DNA of 64,000 bases, taken from NCBI GenBank assembly GCA_964531455.1, contig CAZHFZ010000014.1, positions 5,009 through 69,008 of the forward strand, in the 5' to 3' direction. A model generated the notes under the pieces. That model had not been told where the DNA came from, made no database searches, and saw only the letters and a list, made by a program, of their open reading frames with translations. Source of the stretch: Ga0077527 sp964531455. GTDB taxonomy: Bacteria; Pseudomonadota; Gammaproteobacteria; Burkholderiales; SG8-41. This document shows, piece after piece, positions 60,641 to 64,000 of this stretch. Position 1 is the stretch's first letter. Each line of letters starts with the position of its first letter. A program made the translations under genes and the position numbers.

Positions 60641-62170
60641 ATGGCTATTGATGCCAACCGTGGCGATCTTTGCATCGGTGTGATCGGGACCGGCGCAATG
60701 GGGCGCGGCATTGTGCAGGTGGCTGCAGCTGGCGGCATGCACGTGTTGATGATGGATACGCGCGCTGGCGCTGCTGATGAAGCACGGGATTTCGTTGCCA
60801 AGATGCTGAGCAGGGCGGCAGAGAAGGGCAGCATGACGCCGGCAGATGCCGAAGCTGCAACTTCACGTATCAAGGTCGCGCAATCACTGTCTGAATTCAA
60901 GGCCTGCCATATGGTTGTGGAGGCGATTGTCGAAAACCTCGATGCCAAACGCGCGCTGTTCGGTGAACTGGAAGACATCGTTACCCCGGATTGCATTCTT
61001 GCAACCAACACCTCGTCGATGTCGGTGACGACCATCGCGGCCAAACTGAAAACGCCCCATCGTTTCGCCGGATTCCATTTCTTCAATCCAGTGCCGTTGA
61101 TGAAGCTGGTCGAGGTCATTGACGGGCTGCAAACCGAGAACTGGGTTTCGGAAGCATTGATGATCATCGGCAAGCGCATGACGCGCGAACCGGTTCGCCT
61201 GACTGATGCGCCGGGCTTCCTGGTCAATCAGGTCGGTCGCGGCTTCACGCTGGAAGCTTCGCATCTGGTTTATGAGGGCGTTTCAAACTTTGTCGATGTC
61301 GATCGCGTGATGCGCGATGTCGGCGGGTTCCGAATGGGGCCGTTCGAGCTGATGGAATTGACCGGCCTTGATGTGACCCAACCGGCATCGGTACTGATCT
61401 ACAACCAGTTTTTCCAGGAACAGCGTTACCGCCCGAGCCTGATCATGCAGTCGCGTTATGAAGCGGGTGTGCTGGGCCGCAAGAGCAAAAAAGGCTTCTA
61501 CAACTACGACGCCGAAATGAAACCCATCGTCGCGCCGGAAGCGCCGGCGCCGACGGCTCGTCCTGACAGCGTCTGGGTCAGCAAGGCAGAGCCGCAAGGC
61601 TATGAGGTGCTGACCGCGCTGCTGACCAAGCTCGGCGCCAATATTGAAACCGGTGCCAAGCCTTCGGCCAAGGCGCTGATCCTCGTCACACCTGTCGGCA
61701 AAGATGCAACGAGCTGTGCGGTGGAAGAGGGCCTTGATCCGAAACGGACGGTGGCAGTCGATACGCTGTTCCCGATGGTCAAACGGCGCACGATCATGGG
61801 CACGCCGCTGACCGAGGCTTCTATGAAAGAAGCGGCACACGGCCTGCTGGCTTCCGACGGTGTACCGGTGACGGTGTGCCGCGACAGCCCAGGTTTCATC
61901 GCCCAGCGTATCGTTGCGATGATCGTCAACATCGGTTGCTCGATTGCGCAAAGCCGCACCGCGCAGCCGTCCGACATCGACAAGGCCGTCACGCTCGGTC
62001 TGAATTATCCGAACGGTCCACTGAAATTCGGCGATGTCGTCGGCGTGGAGAAAATCCATCGCGTGCTCGCCAACATGAACACGCTGTATGCCGATCCGCG
62101 TTACCGTCCGAACATCTGGATGACTCGCCGAGCCAAGCTGGGCGTTTCACTGCTGACCCCCGAACCCTGA
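60641..62170 (+). CDS. 3-hydroxyacyl-CoA dehydrogenase (PaaH-like, two C-terminal domains)
   Basis: Oxidises 3-hydroxyacyl-CoA to 3-ketoacyl-CoA with NAD. It has 509 residues: an NAD-binding domain (about 8-190, IGVIGTGAMGRGIVQVAA, HFFNPVPLMKLVEV), a first C-terminal domain (about 195-290, DAPGFLVNQVGRGFTLEA) and a second related domain (about 390-500, DSPGFIAQRIVAMIVN). The longer two-domain layout resembles PaaH/PaaC of phenylacetate catabolism. No paa ring-oxygenase genes are in the window, so the substrate is left open. Confidence 0.9.
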   Translation: MAIDANRGDLCIGVIGTGAMGRGIVQVAAAGGMHVLMMDTRAGAADEARDFVAKMLSRAAEKGSMTPADAEAATSRIKVAQSLSEFKACHMVVEAIVENLDAKRALFGELEDIVTPDCILATNTSSMSVTTIAAKLKTPHRFAGFHFFNPVPLMKLVEVIDGLQTENWVSEALMIIGKRMTREPVRLTDAPGFLVNQVGRGFTLEASHLVYEGVSNFVDVDRVMRDVGGFRMGPFELMELTGLDVTQPASVLIYNQFFQEQRYRPSLIMQSRYEAGVLGRKSKKGFYNYDAEMKPIVAPEAPAPTARPDSVWVSKAEPQGYEVLTALLTKLGANIETGAKPSAKALILVTPVGKDATSCAVEEGLDPKRTVAVDTLFPMVKRRTIMGTPLTEASMKEAAHGLLASDGVPVTVCRDSPGFIAQRIVAMIVNIGCSIAQSRTAQPSDIDKAVTLGLNYPNGPLKFGDVVGVEKIHRVLANMNTLYADPRYRPNIWMTRRAKLGVSLLTPEP

Positions 62171-62190
62171 TCATTCAAGAGGAATAAATC

Positions 62191-63393
62191 ATGCTCGACG
62201 CCTATATTTACGAAGGACTGCGCACCCCTTTTGGCCGCCATGGCGGCTCACTGGCCAAGGTTCGGCCCGATGATCTGCTCGCCGAAGTCATGAAAAGCGT
62301 GATGGCGAAATCAAAATTCAAGATTGAACAGGTCGAGGACATCATCGTCGGTTGCGCCAACCAGAGCGGTGAAGACAGCCGCTGCGTGGCACGCCATGCC
62401 GGTCTTTCCGCAGGTTTCCCCATCGAGATCCCGGGTACTGTGCTGCAGCGTAACTGCGCCAGCGGTCTCGGCGCATTGGCGCATGCAGCACATTCGATTA
62501 CCGCCGGTGAAGGTGATGTGTTCATCGTAGCCGGTGTTGAAAGCATGAGCCGTTCTCCGATCGTAATGAGCCGCGCAGAAAGTGCTTTTGACCGCGGTAT
62601 CAAGTTCTTTGACAGCACAATCGGTCCGCGCTTTTCGAATCCTAAGCTGACCAAGCAGTTCGGCGACCCGCAAATGCCGCAAACGGCCGACAATCTTGCC
62701 CGTGAATACAGCATCTCGCGGGAAGAAGCAGACACGTTCGCAGTTGCTTCGCAAACCAAATTTGCGACGGCGAAAGGTGAGGGATTTTTTGCCGGTGAAA
62801 TCGCTCCGGTGGAAATGCCTGCCACCCGCAAAGGCCCCGTGCCGCCGGTCGCTGAAGACGAGCATCCGCGTCCCGGAACCGATATGGCGACACTGGCCAA
62901 AATGAAATCACTTTATGAAGGTGGCGTTACCACGGCTGGGAATGCATCTGGCGTGAACGACGGCGCGATTGCATTGATCGTCGGTTCACTGGCTGCCGGT
63001 GAAAAGGCAGGGGCCAAACCCATCGCGCGCGTGATCTCTACGGCTGCAATGGGCGTGCCCCCGCACATCATGGGCATCGGTCCGGTTGCTGCTTCCAAAA
63101 AGGCGCTGGCTCGCGTCGGGCTGACCGTCAAGGACATGGATGTCATCGAAATCAATGAGGCGTTTGCAACGCAGGTTCTGTCGTGCCTGAAAGGCCTCGG
63201 TGTAGCTCTGGATGACAAACGCGTCAATCCGAATGGTGGTGCCATTGCCGTCGGTCACCCGCTGGGCGCATCCGGTGCGAGGATTGCACTGACTGCTGCC
63301 CGTCAACTGCAGCGCACAGGTGGCAAATATGCCCTGGTTTCGTTATGTATCGGCGGCGGGCAGGGCATGGCGGCAGTTATTGAGCGCGTCTAA
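62191..63393 (+). CDS. Thiolase (acetyl-CoA acyltransferase, PcaF/PaaJ-like)
   Basis: Cleaves 3-ketoacyl-CoA with CoA to acetyl-CoA and a shortened acyl-CoA. It has 400 residues. The nucleophile Cys is in LQRNCASGLGALAHAA. The GCANQSGEDSRCVARHAG stretch is close to beta-ketoadipyl-CoA thiolases. The C-terminal His/Cys motifs are NPNGGAIAVGHPLGASGAR and SLCIGGGQGMAAVIE. It closes the operon and a long inverted repeat follows. Confidence 0.92.
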   Translation: MLDAYIYEGLRTPFGRHGGSLAKVRPDDLLAEVMKSVMAKSKFKIEQVEDIIVGCANQSGEDSRCVARHAGLSAGFPIEIPGTVLQRNCASGLGALAHAAHSITAGEGDVFIVAGVESMSRSPIVMSRAESAFDRGIKFFDSTIGPRFSNPKLTKQFGDPQMPQTADNLAREYSISREEADTFAVASQTKFATAKGEGFFAGEIAPVEMPATRKGPVPPVAEDEHPRPGTDMATLAKMKSLYEGGVTTAGNASGVNDGAIALIVGSLAAGEKAGAKPIARVISTAAMGVPPHIMGIGPVAASKKALARVGLTVKDMDVIEINEAFATQVLSCLKGLGVALDDKRVNPNGGAIAVGHPLGASGARIALTAARQLQRTGGKYALVSLCIGGGQGMAAVIERV

Positions 63394-63404
63394 GACAATC
63401 ATGT

Positions 63405-63446
63405 GGTATTTGGCACAATGGCGCTAAGTCATTGTGCCAAAATACC
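63405..63446. repeat. Long inverted repeat after the thiolase gene
   Basis: Arms GGTATTTGGCACAATG (63405-63420) and CATTGTGCCAAAATACC (63430-63446) pair over 16 bp with one bulged A, around a 9-base loop. There is no T-run, so as a terminator it would be atypical. It could be an mRNA-stabilising hairpin, an operator, or a remnant of a dispersed palindromic repeat. Confidence 0.7.
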
Positions 63447-63578
63447 TATTCCTGTCACCGATTTTGGCGTCTAATGAGGCCGTGAGAGGAAAACCTTCCA
63501 AAATGTTAGATTTGAACGACCCGAGTCCCACCCCCATAATTTCCATCGTCTTCACTACAGGACGGTCAGGAGCTGACC

Positions 63579-63953
63579 GTGAGTGACATGGAAACCATCG
63601 CCGCATTGAAACAAGGTGCCCCACTGACACCGCAGAAGCTGGTGGAACTGCGTTCAAAAGGGATGCATACGGTTCGGTTCGAATTCATCGTCCGCCTGTT
63701 GCGCCTGAATACACAAATCATCACGCTTTCGATTTACTGGGAAGACGGTCGCGAGTTCGTCCAGATACCCGCGGTCCAGAATGTCCAGCGCAAGCTTGTC
63801 TACGCGAGTGAACCCCGGGTGTCGGGCTTTTTTGATGACATGTCTTTACTGAGTTATCCATTGGACCCGGAAGCCAAGGCCAAGGTCGATGCTGAACTCG
63901 ACAGAATGGTTGCAGCAATCGCTGACTACGGTCGGCGCGTTTCCCGGGCCTAG
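63579..63953 (+). CDS. Conserved-looking hypothetical protein
   Basis: 124 residues; I do not recognise the family. The start GTG 63579 has AGGAG about seven bases upstream; ATG 63588 is an alternative. It is a soluble, mixed charged protein with LVELRSKGMHTVRFEFIVRL, IYWEDGREFVQIPAVQNV and a helical C terminus (AKVDAELDRMVAAIADYGRR). No signal peptide, membrane segment or cysteine is visible. Codon use looks normal. The final 47 bases of the window hold nothing I can call. Confidence 0.6.
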   Translation: MSDMETIAALKQGAPLTPQKLVELRSKGMHTVRFEFIVRLLRLNTQIITLSIYWEDGREFVQIPAVQNVQRKLVYASEPRVSGFFDDMSLLSYPLDPEAKAKVDAELDRMVAAIADYGRRVSRA

Positions 63954-64000
63954 GCAGTTAATTGGCTCCTCGGCAGGTCTCGACTCGGCTACTCGGACCG

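Noticed and set aside
63405..63446. Sigma-54 promoter suggested by TGGCAC in the inverted repeat
   Set aside because: No TTGC element lies at the required spacing on either strand; the TGGCAC is explained by the palindrome.
1..64000. CRISPR arrays, insertion sequences, phage genes or integrase/attachment sites
   Set aside because: No regularly spaced repeats, transposase, integrase or phage proteins were seen; the tRNA cluster has no duplicated 3' end nearby.

Overview
The window reads as chromosomal DNA of a betaproteobacterium, probably Burkholderiales or a near relative. Three things point there: the envelope/lipid A block dxr-rseP-bamA-skp-lpxD-fabZ-lpxA-lpxB-rnhB, the pyrG-kdsA-eno-ftsB string, and the rpoE-rseA-rseB-mucD-lepA-lepB-rnc-era-recO-pdxJ-acpS block. 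The assignment is by gene order and protein style, not by a search. One 10-N scaffold gap (33195-33204) shows it is a draft or metagenome-derived assembly. I see no rRNA, CRISPR array, IS element, phage gene or plasmid origin.

Layout. 1-9.3 kb: isoprenoid, outer membrane and lipid A genes, tightly packed and often overlapping. 9.3-11.6 kb: a divergent pair matching the selenoneine genes senB (selenosugar synthase) and senA (selenoneine synthase), without the usual adjacent senC. 11.6-20.8 kb: rRNA methyltransferase, ppsR/ppsA, pyrG, kdsA, eno, ftsB, folD. 21.0-29.1 kb: the most unusual part. It holds a HutC-type GntR regulator, an AprA-like flavoprotein, an AprB-like ferredoxin, a HEAT-repeat protein and a 7Fe ferredoxin. 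After these come a TauABC-like importer whose binding protein carries a C-terminal NosL-like domain, and a DUF971 protein. I know of no assigned function for this combination. 29.3-32.8 kb: a 1165-residue fused Fe-S/flavin oxidoreductase. 32.9-34.4 kb: an omega-aminotransferase broken by the gap, with divergent copies of the same C-terminal region on its two sides. 34.5-36.0 kb: a fused osmoprotectant-type binding protein/permease.

36-50.8 kb: the sigma-E stress operon with a recognisable sigma-E promoter, then lepA, lepB, rnc, era, recO, pdxJ, acpS, nagZ, a family 5 uracil-DNA glycosylase, uvrC and pgsA. 50.8-51.2 kb: tRNA-Gly(GCC), tRNA-Cys(GCA) and tRNA-Leu(UAA), with a strong terminator between the first two. 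51.2-54.9 kb: DUF1178, a universal stress protein behind a perfect FNR box, a CBS/DUF294 protein and a DnaQ-like exonuclease. 55.2-63.4 kb: an acyl-CoA catabolic operon (ADP-forming acyl-CoA synthetase, acyl-CoA dehydrogenase, MFS protein, enoyl-CoA hydratase, 3-hydroxyacyl-CoA dehydrogenase, thiolase) ending at a long inverted repeat. The last gene is a small unknown.

The two best leads are the 21-29 kb redox/import cassette and the senAB pair. The gap at 33.2 kb means linkage between the 29-33 kb and 34+ kb parts should be confirmed.
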